38,873 nucleotides of DNA from Sphingomonadaceae bacterium (GTDB lineage: Bacteria > Pseudomonadota > Alphaproteobacteria > Sphingomonadales > Sphingomonadaceae), in contig JAJTEF010000017.1 of assembly GCA_021300355.1 (NCBI GenBank), positions 1-38,873 of the forward strand, written 5' to 3'. Both the position numbers and the translations under genes were made by a program. Positions 8,795 to 15,836 of the stretch are shown here, piece by piece (within the stretch, counting starts at the first letter, position 1; the number at the start of each line of letters is the position of its first letter). A model generated the notes under the pieces. That model did not search any database and was not told where the DNA came from. It was given only the letters and a program-made list of their open reading frames with translations.

Positions 8795-8830
8795 CGCGCT
8801 TCCACTGGCCTCAGCGAGGTCTTTGGCGGT

Positions 8831-8907
8831 CGGGACGTAGCGCAGCCTGGTAGCGCATCACACTGGGGGTGTGGGGGTCGCAGGTTCGAATCCTGTCGTC
8901 CCGACCA
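8831..8907 (+). tRNA. tRNA-Pro (anticodon GGG)
   Basis: This 77-nt cloverleaf has an encoded CCA. The acceptor stem CGGGACG pairs perfectly with CGTCCCG. The D-arm is GCGCAGCCTGGTAGCGC. The anticodon stem TCACA/TGTGG holds loop CTGGGGG, giving anticodon GGG, and the T-arm contains GGTTCGAATCC. The overall sequence is close to bacterial tRNA-Pro(GGG). A lysis-type gene pair follows immediately downstream. Confidence 0.97.
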
Positions 8908-8940
8908 ATTATTCCAAAAATTTTCTTCAAATATGCCCGC

Positions 8941-8970
8941 AACGCGCCAGCGCTGCGGCTTTGCGTTTTT
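8941..8970 (+). terminator. Possible tRNA-Pro terminator
   Basis: AACGC (8941-8945) can pair with GCGTT (8963-8967) around a GC-rich interior that contains the self-complementary CAGCGCTG. The right arm runs into a T-stretch (8966-8970). It sits 33 nt after the tRNA. The stem is imperfect, so the assignment is moderate. Confidence 0.4.
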
Positions 8971-8982
8971 CACTTTCCTGCA

Positions 8983-9001
8983 AATAACCATATTGGTTAT
9001 T
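8983..9001. promoter_or_regulatory. Inverted repeat upstream of lysis module
   Basis: A perfect 8-bp inverted repeat, AATAACCA (8983-8990) and TGGTTATT (8994-9001), is separated by TAT. It is centred about 33 bp before the muramidase ATG. The size and symmetry fit a dimeric repressor operator. It overlaps a possible promoter (TTTCAC, 17-bp spacer, TATTGG). The regulator is unknown. Confidence 0.45.
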
Positions 9002-9024
9002 ATTGTTGCGAAAGTGAGGACTCG

Positions 9025-9572
9025 ATGACAATGGAACATATTGACGAGTTGATTGATGATTTGATTGCCCGTGAAGGCGATTATGTACATCATCCGGCGG
9101 ACAGAGGCGGCCCGACCCGTTGGGGCATTACCGAGGCGGTGGCGCGTCGGCACGGCTATCATGAAAAGATGACCCAGCTGCCCCGGACCGAAGCCGCAGC
9201 CATTTACAAACGCATATATTGGCATGCCCCCGGCTTTGCCGATGTCGCCGCAATTGCGCCAATTTGGCGGCGGAATTGTTCGATACCGGCGTCAATATGG
9301 GCACCGGAACGGCAACGGGCTTTCTGCAACGCGCGTTGAACGCATTGAACCGGAATGGGCGCGACTATGCGGATATTGCGGTGGATCGCAAAATGGGTGC
9401 GGCAACTTTGTCGGCGCTGTCTGCCTTTTTCGACACACGTGGACGCTCTGCAGAAAATGTTCTGCTGAAGGCAATGGATGCGCTGCAGGGTGCCCATTAT
9501 GTCCGGTTGGCCGAGGCGAGACCATCACAGGAAGCCTTTCTGTGTGGCTGGCTATCGAACCGTATTGGATAA
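9025..9572 (+). pseudogene. GH108-type holin-associated muramidase, frameshifted
   Basis: This is an endolysin-like gene split between two frames. The first part, from the ATG at 9025 after a GAGGA ribosome-binding site, reads MTMEHIDELIDDLIAREGDY and then GGPTRWGITEAVARRHGY. This is the GH108 N-terminal domain with its catalytic-type Glu in the REGDY segment near residue 18. Sense runs to about position 9258 (ADVAAIAP). The protein then continues in the -1 frame as NLAAELFDTGVNMGTGTATG and a peptidoglycan-binding-like C-terminus ending at 9572. Restoring one base near CCAATTT (about 9258-9264) would join both parts into a typical protein of about 180 residues. No slippery heptamer is visible, so this is a mutation or sequence error, not programmed shifting. 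Family members cleave murein during phage or GTA release. The gene is paired with the holin at 9591. Confidence 0.85.
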
Positions 9573-9590
9573 ATCAAAAAGTATTTCATT

Positions 9591-10004
9591 ATGGCATTTG
9601 TTGACGGATTAATTGGGCCCATTGCCAGCATCATCGACAAAATCATTCCCGATCCGAAGGCGCGCGATACCGCCAAGCTTGAACTGCTTAAATTACAGGG
9701 CAGTCAGGAGCTCGAGAATATAAGGACACAGCTGTCGGGTATCTTGGCCGAAGCGCAATCGGCGGCCCCATGGACAAGCAGAGCGCGGCCAAGCTTTTTA
9801 TACGTCATGTATGCCATGCTGCTGTGGGCTATTCCGATGGGGGTGATTTCCGCCATCCAGCCCGAAACCGCGGCGAACATTGCGGCGGGCATGAATGCCT
9901 ATCTCAACGGCCTGCCAGAGCCATTATATGCGCTATTTGGTACAGGCTATCTTGGTTACACCGTCGCGCGCCAATGCGGCATTTCGCGAGGCACGGAAAA
10001 ATAG
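9591..10004 (+). CDS. 3TM-type holin (GTA_holin family)
   Basis: This is a 137-residue protein of the 3TM holin family first named from gene transfer agents. A short amphipathic N-terminus (MAFVDGLIGPIASIIDKIIPDPKA) and a charged helical region (about residues 28-55) precede two clear hydrophobic segments: about 68-90 (PSFLYVMYAMLLWAIPMGVI) and about 105-128 (LPEPLYALFGTGYLGYTVAR). Holins permeabilise the inner membrane so that the muramidase can reach the cell wall. It begins 18 bp after the end of the broken muramidase gene, which indicates one transcription unit. In Rhodobacter, similar holin and endolysin genes sit apart from the GTA structural cluster and release the particles; whether this pair does so is inference. 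Confidence 0.82.
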   Translation: MAFVDGLIGPIASIIDKIIPDPKARDTAKLELLKLQGSQELENIRTQLSGILAEAQSAAPWTSRARPSFLYVMYAMLLWAIPMGVISAIQPETAANIAAGMNAYLNGLPEPLYALFGTGYLGYTVARQCGISRGTEK

Positions 10005-10075
10005 TTGCGTATGACGGCCTTCATCCGTTACGCCTTATTACCCACTCGTAATGCATGGGACTGAGGAGAACCAAT

Positions 10076-10333
10076 ATGAAGAAAGTTGTCGCAACTGTTG
10101 CCGCTCTCGCGTTCACAATTTCGCTCGCTGCATGCGGCGAAGCTGGCGAAAAGGCAGCTGAAGAAACCGCAGAAGCAGCCGAAGCTACGGGCGAAGCTGT
10201 TGAAGCTGGCGCAGAAAATGCCATGACTGCTGCTGAAGGTGCAGCCGACGCCACTGCAGAAGCAGCAGGCGAAGCTGCCGACGCAACCGCTGATGCCGCT
10301 GACAATGCAATGAAGGAAGAAGAAGACAAGTAA
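10076..10333 (+). CDS. Ala/Glu-rich small lipoprotein
   Basis: This is an 85-residue predicted lipoprotein. The ATG at 10076 follows a strong GAGGAG ribosome-binding site. The signal peptide ends in the lipobox LAAC with Cys20. The mature part is almost entirely Ala, Glu, Asp, Gly and Thr in short imperfect repeats (AEATGEAVEAGAENAM, AAGEAADATADAADNAM), ending in an acidic lysine tail. It should form a soluble acidic helix anchored to a membrane. No family function can be assigned; low-complexity similarity to other Ala-rich lipoproteins is expected. It has its own terminator just downstream. An association with the holin upstream (72-bp gap) is possible but not demonstrated. Confidence 0.8.
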   Translation: MKKVVATVAALAFTISLAACGEAGEKAAEETAEAAEATGEAVEAGAENAMTAAEGAADATAEAAGEAADATADAADNAMKEEEDK

Positions 10334-10357
10334 GAGTCTTTTTCCCGAATACACATG

Positions 10358-10393
10358 AAGCCCGCCCTGCCCGGTGCAGCGGCGGGCTTTTTT
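10358..10393 (+). terminator. Intrinsic terminator after the lipoprotein gene
   Basis: AAGCCCGCC (10358-10366) pairs perfectly with GGCGGGCTT (10381-10389) around a 14-nt loop, followed by a T-run. This is a standard rho-independent terminator, placed 25 bp after the lipoprotein stop and before the convergent DUF1501 gene. Confidence 0.88.
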
Positions 10394-10406
10394 GTGTCAA
10401 TTCACC

Positions 10407-11472
10407 TTATGCAAAGTCGGGAAATAATGACGCCCGCGTTCTTGCGGGATCTAAACCATAATGCCGCGCCAGCGCGTCGCTGGCGAATTGTTCAAACCGC
10501 ATCGTCGGTTTGAGATCACGACCTTCATATAATTGCGATGCCTTGAGCCCCGGCCAATCCGCGACAATATTGCCGCCATTCGCGAGCGCGCCACCAAATA
10601 ACATAGCCGCGGACGCCGTTCCGTGATCCGTGCCGCCAGTCCCGTTGAACGCCACGGTCCGGCCAAATTCCGTAGCGACCATTACCAAAGTATTCTGCCA
10701 CTCACTGCCAAGGGAATCGCGGAGGGATCCAATGAGCGCATCAACTTGCCTGAGCGCGCCGTTCAGCCGCCCTTTTTGCTGAAAATGGGTATCCCAGCCG
10801 TTGGTTTCCAACATCACCACACGGGCACCATTGGGGCCCTGCATCAGCCCCGCCGTCATCTGCCCCAGCGCAGCGCCGCCCTTCAGCGCCTGATCCGCAG
10901 GTGCACCAGCCATGGCCTCAGTCGCTTGAGCGCCACTCCACAAAGCCGAAAGCTGGGCATCCTCAGCATATAGATTGGTCAAGCGCGACATAAGGTCTGA
11001 ATTGGCGTCGGGCATGCGCGAAGGGGCGTAGCTGTTCGCGGCTATCGGCCCACGCAAAGCGAGCGGCACCGACGGCGCAACCGCCAGTCCTTTGGCATCA
11101 TCACGCGGCAACAGTGTCAATAACCGCCCAAGCCAACCGTCATCGCGGCCATAAGGGCGGCCTGCCCCTGATTCCAATATATTTTGCGCATCAAAATGTG
11201 ACCGCTCACGATAAGACGACGCCATGGCGTGCACAAAACTGGCTTGTTTCAGCGCAAACAGTTTCGCACTTTCTGTCATCGCCGGATGCAGCGAGAACAT
11301 ATCGTCAAGCTTGGTCCCCGTTACAGCGTCCGCCGCAAAATCCAGCCGCCCCGCGCTGGATGATGAACACAAATTTCTTGTTGGTGCCAGGTGCGGCCCA
11401 GCCAGCCCCCGGAAATGCCGCAACACCCAGACCCAAAGCACCGGAGGTGACAAAAGAGCGTCGGTTCAGCAT
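10407..11472 (-). pseudogene. DUF1501 protein, disrupted by internal deletion
   Basis: This DUF1501-family gene is broken near its 5' end. From the ATG at 11472 it reads MLNRRSFVTSGALGLGVAAF, a Tat-like twin-Arg signal, then KFVFIIQRGA. The frame then enters unrelated sequence and stops. The rest of the family resumes in another frame at about 11355 (RLDFAADAVTGTKLDDMF, SLHPAM, SYRERSHFDAQN, later GWDTHF, ATEFGRTVAFNGTGGTDHG) and runs normally to 10407. From family knowledge about 20 residues that normally follow RGA(A)DGL are missing. The lesion therefore looks like a deletion of roughly 60 bp that is not a multiple of three, with GC-rich microhomology at 11345-11358. DUF1501 proteins are exported, sulfatase-fold proteins of unknown role encoded with DUF1800. 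An in-frame restart inside the second frame would lack the signal peptide. Confidence 0.85.
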
Positions 11473-11476
11473 GGCA

Positions 11477-12913
11477 CTATCTCCGCAAAAATTCAGGGGA
11501 CAACAACAACAGCGCAAGCCCTTGAGACGGGCTCTCGGCGCGCGCGATGCTTTCGGTTGTCATCGCGCTGAGCTGATCAGATAGGATGCGCGGCGCCAGG
11601 ATGCGGGCATCCACACGGTTGGCGCTGCGTTCGGCCAATCGGCTGGCAATCTCCACCCGCCGCATCAGCGCCGCACCGCCCGCCCAGTTTTCTGTCGTGT
11701 CGCTAAATCCGGCGGGGGACCCCGGTTTCCAGATAGGCTGCCCCAGTTGCGCGAGCATATTTACGCCTTGCCTGCTGTTGGGCAGTTCCCGGACATTCAA
11801 TGCGCGCAGCGAAGAGATGACCCAATCCCATGGCGATTTGAACTTGGCTTGCTGCGGCAGCCACATTTCGGGAGAGTCGATCAATGTGCGGTAGAGTTGA
11901 CGCAAGTCGCCACCGCTTTCCAGAAAGCTTTTCTCCAGCCGCGCAACCAATGCTGGCGGCGGCACGTCAGCCGCAAAATGTTGCGCCAGCTTTGTCGCAA
12001 TATGTTTGGCCGTGGCAGGGTGCGCGGCGATATCGGACAATATGGCGCGCGCTTGGTTCCCACCCTGCTGGCTGTAGCGCCGGCCAATGACAACGCGATC
12101 GCCGGGCTCATGAATGGGGGCAAAAAACTGGCTATCGCCGTCCTTTCCATTCTGCGCCATGAAACGCTGGATTGGTCCCTTCGCCATCCCGCCAACAGTA
12201 TATCCCGTCAGCGCGCGGGCAAATTCGGTGACATCTTTTTGGTCGTAAACCGTGCGCACGCCCAGCGTGTGCAGTTCCAAAATCTCCCGTGCCAGATTTT
12301 CATTCAGACCCAGCGTCTTATTCCGTCTGGCAGCCACACGCGTCGCAAGCGGGCTATTGGGGCCGATGGATTGCGCCTGATCCAGATAGAGCAGCATCGC
12401 CGGATGCGTGACCGCAGCGTAAAGCAAATCAGAGAATGTCCCCATGATATGCGGCCGGATAGCGGTAAATTCATAGTCGCCCGCGAGGGCCAGCACCGGA
12501 AGCTTGTCGATCGACACTGCAAAATGATTGGACCAAAAATGCACCAGTCGCTCAGCGAAATCGGTATCGCTGCTGATCGCGGCATCCAGTCGGGCATCGG
12601 CGGCAGCGACATATTGAAGGCGCAGCGTATTGACGACTTTCTCGATTTTGGCAGGGTCAATCTGCGGCATGTCGTCAGCAGCCATGGCGGCCGCGGCGTC
12701 CTTTCGCGCGGCGCGGACATCCTTGCGGTCAATCTGATATTCGCGAAAGCCGGCCGCAATCTCTGCGCGACTTGGCTGGCTTGCCATAGCTGGAAAGGAC
12801 GGTTCATATGACCTGATCTGCGATTTCAACCAGTCAGCTGGGTTCACCGGCGCGTTTCCGGATGGTCGCGCGCCAAGACCAAAGCGGTTCATCGCTATCG
12901 CCGCATCTATCAT
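11477..12913 (-). CDS. DUF1800 domain protein
   Basis: This is a 478-residue DUF1800 protein. The N-terminus (MIDAAIAMNRFGLGARPSGN, then PADWLKSQIRSY) is the family hallmark, and the ATG is preceded by GGAGAGAA. Further recognisable blocks are LVHFWSNHFAVSIDK at about residue 145, NENLAREILELHTLGV (DUF1800 core), DVTEFARALTGYTV, and the C-terminal KSPWDWVISSLRAL and GLALLLLSPEFLRR. No signal peptide is evident. Members are encoded with DUF1501 partners in many proteobacteria and planctomycetes; no biochemical role is established. The partner gene begins 4 bp downstream but is broken, so this protein may have lost its partner. Confidence 0.92.
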   Translation of the reverse strand: MIDAAIAMNRFGLGARPSGNAPVNPADWLKSQIRSYEPSFPAMASQPSRAEIAAGFREYQIDRKDVRAARKDAAAAMAADDMPQIDPAKIEKVVNTLRLQYVAAADARLDAAISSDTDFAERLVHFWSNHFAVSIDKLPVLALAGDYEFTAIRPHIMGTFSDLLYAAVTHPAMLLYLDQAQSIGPNSPLATRVAARRNKTLGLNENLAREILELHTLGVRTVYDQKDVTEFARALTGYTVGGMAKGPIQRFMAQNGKDGDSQFFAPIHEPGDRVVIGRRYSQQGGNQARAILSDIAAHPATAKHIATKLAQHFAADVPPPALVARLEKSFLESGGDLRQLYRTLIDSPEMWLPQQAKFKSPWDWVISSLRALNVRELPNSRQGVNMLAQLGQPIWKPGSPAGFSDTTENWAGGAALMRRVEIASRLAERSANRVDARILAPRILSDQLSAMTTESIARAESPSQGLALLLLSPEFLRR

Positions 12914-13151
12914 CCAGTTCTCTCCAGAACAGTGACTGTTGTATCACGAAGATAGGCTTAACGGCATTATGCGCAATGGGCAAATTGTATGGAATTGTCG
13001 CAATGCCCGAATGCATCGCAGATGCCATCATTCTTAGCGGCGCTCATCAACCCTTATTGCGAACAGTTGCATCGCAAACGGCGTCGACATACAGTCTGAA
13101 AAAGCACGTTCGGGCGGGGGGGTATTGCGGGTGTCAGTCACACATGAAAAT
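12914..13151. other. Divergent intergenic region
   Basis: These 238 bp lie between DUF1800 (-) and the hydrolase (+) and should hold both promoters. A 5-bp inverted repeat, GTTCT (12917-12921) and AGAAC (12926-12930), overlaps the DUF1800 leader. A G-rich run (about 13113-13122) precedes the possible TTG/GTG starts of the hydrolase. I see no convincing gene, RNA or terminator. Confidence 0.5.
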
Positions 13152-14858
13152 ATGGGCCACGCCATAAGCACAAAACCGCGCTGGTGGTTGATCCTGATTG
13201 GATTGGCGATCGTTCTGGCAGGCGCGTTTCTCGCCCAAAGCGTTCGAACGGCAGATGGCACGATCGTTCGCGATATAAGGTTTAAAGGCACCAATGGGAC
13301 AGCCATGAGCGCTTTGCTCTACGTCCCCAAAAACGCCACGCCAGCGACACCAGCGCCAGGCATTCTAGCCGTCCACGGCTACATTAACGCGCGCGAGACG
13401 CAGGACGGTTTTGCGATTGAATTTGCGCGCAGGGGCTATGTTGTTTTGTCCCTTGATCAGACCGGCCATGGCTACAGTCAGGGGCCTGCATTCTCAAATG
13501 GCTTTGGCGGCCCTGATGGTTTGAAATATTTGCGGTCTTTGCCAATGGTCGATGTGCGCCAAATCGGGCTGGAAGGACACAGCATGGGCGGCTGGACGGT
13601 GCTTGCTGCGGCCGCGGCCATGCCCAACGATTATACGTCGATGGTTCTGGAGGGGTCATCCACCGGCGCGCCTTTCGCGCAGGAAGGATCGCCCAATTGG
13701 CCGCGCAATGCTGCGGTGGTGTTCAGCCGCTATGACGAGTTTTCGAACTTGATGTGGGGCGTTGCCCGTGCGCAGGATGTTGCAACAAGCAGCAAGCTGC
13801 AAACATTGTTTGGCACGAAGGTGCCTGTTGTCGAAAACCGTTTATATGGCAGCGTTGCGGACGGGACCGCGCGCAAGCTTTATCAGCCGGCAACAACCCA
13901 TCCGGGTGACCATGCGTCCACGGCAGCCATTGGACACGCGATTGATTGGTTTGGAACCACGCTGATCGGTGGCACACCCAGGCCGGCAAGCGATCAAATT
14001 TGGTACTGGAAAGAATTTGGCACGGGCATTGGCCTTGTCGGTTTTGTGATGATCATGCTCGGCGCGTTTGATGCGCTGGTCCGATTGCCCCTATTCGCGT
14101 CGGTGAAGGGCACGCCGGTCCCTGCCGCGGCAGAACGCGATGGCGCGTGGTGGAAAGGCTTCGCGTTAAGCACCGTGCTTCCTGCTATGTTATTCTTTCC
14201 GACGTTCATTGCCGCCTATCTTCTGCTTCCGGCATCGCAATGGCTGCCGCAGGCGGTCACCACGCAAATTACACTTTGGGCTGTGACCAGCGCTGGCGTG
14301 AGCCTGTTGATCGGTCGCATGATGGGACGTCCCATTGCCGCGCAACAATCCAACTGGTTTAAGTCCATTTTACTGGCTCTGGCGACCGTCGCGGCTGGCT
14401 ATGCCGCACTCTTGCTTGTCGATATGCTGTTCCTGACCGATTTTCGGCTTTGGGTCGTCGCGGTCAAGCTTCCCAGCGCCAGCCAGTGGGGGATCGCCGC
14501 GATCTACGTCGTGCCGCTTACCCTCGCCTTTCTGGTGACAAGCCAATCACTGGCCAATGCCACAGTGCGCAGCGACAGCGCCGGGCGGCGCTATCTGGCG
14601 GCAATATGCACGCTCACGACGGGTTTCATTGTCTTGTTGGGCGTCATTTACGGCCTGCTGTTCATGACCGGATCACTGATTACCGCATTTGATCCACTCA
14701 GTACCGTCATTGCGATTCAGTTCGTGCCCGTGCTGATTGCCATCGCCATCATTGCGACATTCACGTGGCAACGCACGGGCAGCTATCGTTCAGGCGGGCT
14801 GATCGCCGGAATTTTGGTGACGCTGTACGCCGTTGCGGGAACAGCGACGCAAATCTGA
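13152..14858 (+). CDS. Alpha/beta hydrolase fused to a polytopic membrane domain
   Basis: This 568-residue protein has a cytoplasmic Lys/Arg-rich start, one N-terminal TM (residues 11-29) and an alpha/beta hydrolase domain (about 45-275), followed by about eight hydrophobic helices (295-568). Catalytic elements visible are the oxyanion-side HGY (75-77), the nucleophile elbow GHSMGG with Ser144, and a candidate His254 in GDHAS. The hydrolase lies after the first TM and so is predicted periplasmic. The C-terminal region has no motif I recognise. The substrate is unknown; a lipid or ester substrate at the membrane is plausible. The start is uncertain: ATG 13152 has a weak ribosome-binding site, and in-frame TTG 13125 and GTG 13131 follow a G-rich run. 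The gene stands alone, divergent from DUF1800. Confidence 0.78.
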   Translation: MGHAISTKPRWWLILIGLAIVLAGAFLAQSVRTADGTIVRDIRFKGTNGTAMSALLYVPKNATPATPAPGILAVHGYINARETQDGFAIEFARRGYVVLSLDQTGHGYSQGPAFSNGFGGPDGLKYLRSLPMVDVRQIGLEGHSMGGWTVLAAAAAMPNDYTSMVLEGSSTGAPFAQEGSPNWPRNAAVVFSRYDEFSNLMWGVARAQDVATSSKLQTLFGTKVPVVENRLYGSVADGTARKLYQPATTHPGDHASTAAIGHAIDWFGTTLIGGTPRPASDQIWYWKEFGTGIGLVGFVMIMLGAFDALVRLPLFASVKGTPVPAAAERDGAWWKGFALSTVLPAMLFFPTFIAAYLLLPASQWLPQAVTTQITLWAVTSAGVSLLIGRMMGRPIAAQQSNWFKSILLALATVAAGYAALLLVDMLFLTDFRLWVVAVKLPSASQWGIAAIYVVPLTLAFLVTSQSLANATVRSDSAGRRYLAAICTLTTGFIVLLGVIYGLLFMTGSLITAFDPLSTVIAIQFVPVLIAIAIIATFTWQRTGSYRSGGLIAGILVTLYAVAGTATQI

Positions 14859-14918
14859 TCTGGTGCACACCGGCTGATTACAATCGCACGGTAGGCAGCC
14901 AAAGAATAAAGCTAAATA

Positions 14919-14995
14919 TGGTGCACCCAACTGGATTCGAACCAGTGGCCCCCAGATTAGGAATCTGATGCTCTATCCTGCTGAGCTATGGGTGC
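14919..14995 (-). tRNA. tRNA-Arg (anticodon CCU)
   Basis: This is a 77-nt tRNA gene on the minus strand with an encoded CCA. The acceptor stem GCACCCA pairs with TGGGTGC. The D-arm is GCTCAGCAGGATAGAGC. The anticodon stem TCAGA/TCTGG carries loop TTCCTAA, giving anticodon CCT (CCU in RNA), which reads AGG Arg codons. The T-arm contains GGTTCGAATCC. Confidence 0.95.
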
Positions 14996-15005
14996 TACGT
15001 CGCAA

Positions 15006-15034
15006 GCCATAGCTGTGTGCTATCGGGTGGTCAA
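15006..15034 (-). promoter_or_regulatory. Promoter of tRNA-Arg
   Basis: Read on the minus strand, TTGACC (15034-15029), a 17-bp spacer and TATGGC (15011-15006) end 10 bp before the tRNA 5' end. Spacing and position are right for a sigma-70 promoter. The -35 hexamer contains the stop codon of the upstream DUF1178 gene, so the tRNA promoter starts inside the preceding gene. Confidence 0.65.
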
Positions 15035-15519
15035 TTTTTAGCAGAAGGCGGCACGACTGGAAAAAGCAGCGGGGCAACCCGGACGCCTTCCTCCATCAGT
15101 GCCTTGGCTTCATCGGCGCTGGTTTCGCCATGGATGATGCGATCTGCTTCTTCGCCATAATGGATCGCGCGGGCGGTTTCGGCAAACTGGCCGCCGACCC
15201 ATTGCGATTGTTTCAGCATCTCGGTTTGCGCAACGGCAAGCTTTTGCACGAACTCAACAACCGCAGGGGGCAGTGCGTCGGTTTTCGCAGGTTCAGCTGC
15301 GGCCGTTGGCGCTGCTACATCCGCGATAGGAACAGGCACGCTGCGTTGATTGCCCTTTTTGGGGACATGCGGCACGGACAGCGCCTTTTGCACGGTCATG
15401 TCATTACACACCGGGCAGGCCAGCAACCCCGACGATTGCTGCTTGGAATAATCTTCGGATGACGCAAACCAGCCTTCGAAACGATGTCCGTTGCTGCAAT
15501 TCAGGTCAAACGCGATCAT
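15031..15519 (-). CDS. DUF1178 family protein
   Basis: This is a 162-residue small cytoplasmic protein with the DUF1178 start MIAFDLNCSNGHRFEGWFAS and a zinc-ribbon-like arrangement: Cys8 and His12, then CPVC near residues 35-38. A variable linker and a C-terminal helical segment (EEADRIIHGETSADEAKALMEEGV, then a PLLFPVVPPSA tail) complete the family. The function is unknown; the cysteines suggest metal binding. Its ATG overlaps the grxC stop by one base, so it is translationally coupled to glutaredoxin. Confidence 0.9.
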   Translation of the reverse strand: MIAFDLNCSNGHRFEGWFASSEDYSKQQSSGLLACPVCNDMTVQKALSVPHVPKKGNQRSVPVPIADVAAPTAAAEPAKTDALPPAVVEFVQKLAVAQTEMLKQSQWVGGQFAETARAIHYGEEADRIIHGETSADEAKALMEEGVRVAPLLFPVVPPSAKN

Positions 15520-15788
15520 TATGCCCCACGCGGCCCTAACAATGCGTCGAGCTTCCCTTGATTTTCCAAGGCGCGCAAATCATCAGAGCCACCTATTGGT
15601 GTATCATTGATCAGGATCTGCGGCACGGTCCGCGCACCGGGCACGCGCGCCAGCATTTCGTCACGCTTTGCGCCACCCATGGTGATGTCATATTCGGTAT
15701 ATGGGACGCCCTTACTGTCGAGCAATTGCTTGGCACGGACGCAATAAGGGCATGCGAATTTGGTGTAGATTTCAACTTTTGCGGTCAT
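15519..15788 (-). CDS. grxC: Glutaredoxin 3
   Basis: This is an 89-residue glutaredoxin. It reads MTAKVEIYTKFACPYCVRAK, with the CPYC active site at residues 13-16, followed by the TVPQI cis-proline motif and the GGSDDL glutathione-binding turn. It reduces disulfides and mixed disulfides with glutathione in the cytoplasm. The ATG at 15788 gives the family length; a 13-codon upstream extension is unlikely. It is downstream of comF (48-bp gap) and overlaps DUF1178 by one base. Confidence 0.96.
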   Translation of the reverse strand: MTAKVEIYTKFACPYCVRAKQLLDSKGVPYTEYDITMGGAKRDEMLARVPGARTVPQILINDTPIGGSDDLRALENQGKLDALLGPRGA

Positions 15789-15836
15789 GAATCTGAAATG
15801 GTGTCCAGCCGCCATCAAGTCAAGCATTGCGCGCAG

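Noticed and set aside
9255-9275. Programmed -1 ribosomal frameshift in the muramidase gene
   Set aside because: There is no slippery heptamer of the X XXY YYZ type and no clear downstream structure; a lost base in CCAATTT explains it more simply.
8831-10400. Integrated element with attachment-site duplication of the tRNA-Pro 3' end
   Set aside because: I found no second copy of the tRNA 3' sequence downstream and no integrase gene, so there is no evidence of a complete integrated element.
11747-12811. Long open frame (354 codons) opposite the DUF1800 gene
   Set aside because: It is the antisense shadow of a clearly conserved gene; its translation is Arg/His/Gln-rich with no recognisable domain.
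12917-12930. LexA-type site GTTCT/AGAAC near DUF1800
   Set aside because: It is an inverted GTTC/GAAC with the wrong spacing and orientation for the alphaproteobacterial GTTC-N7-GTTC direct repeat, and it overlaps the ribosome-binding region.
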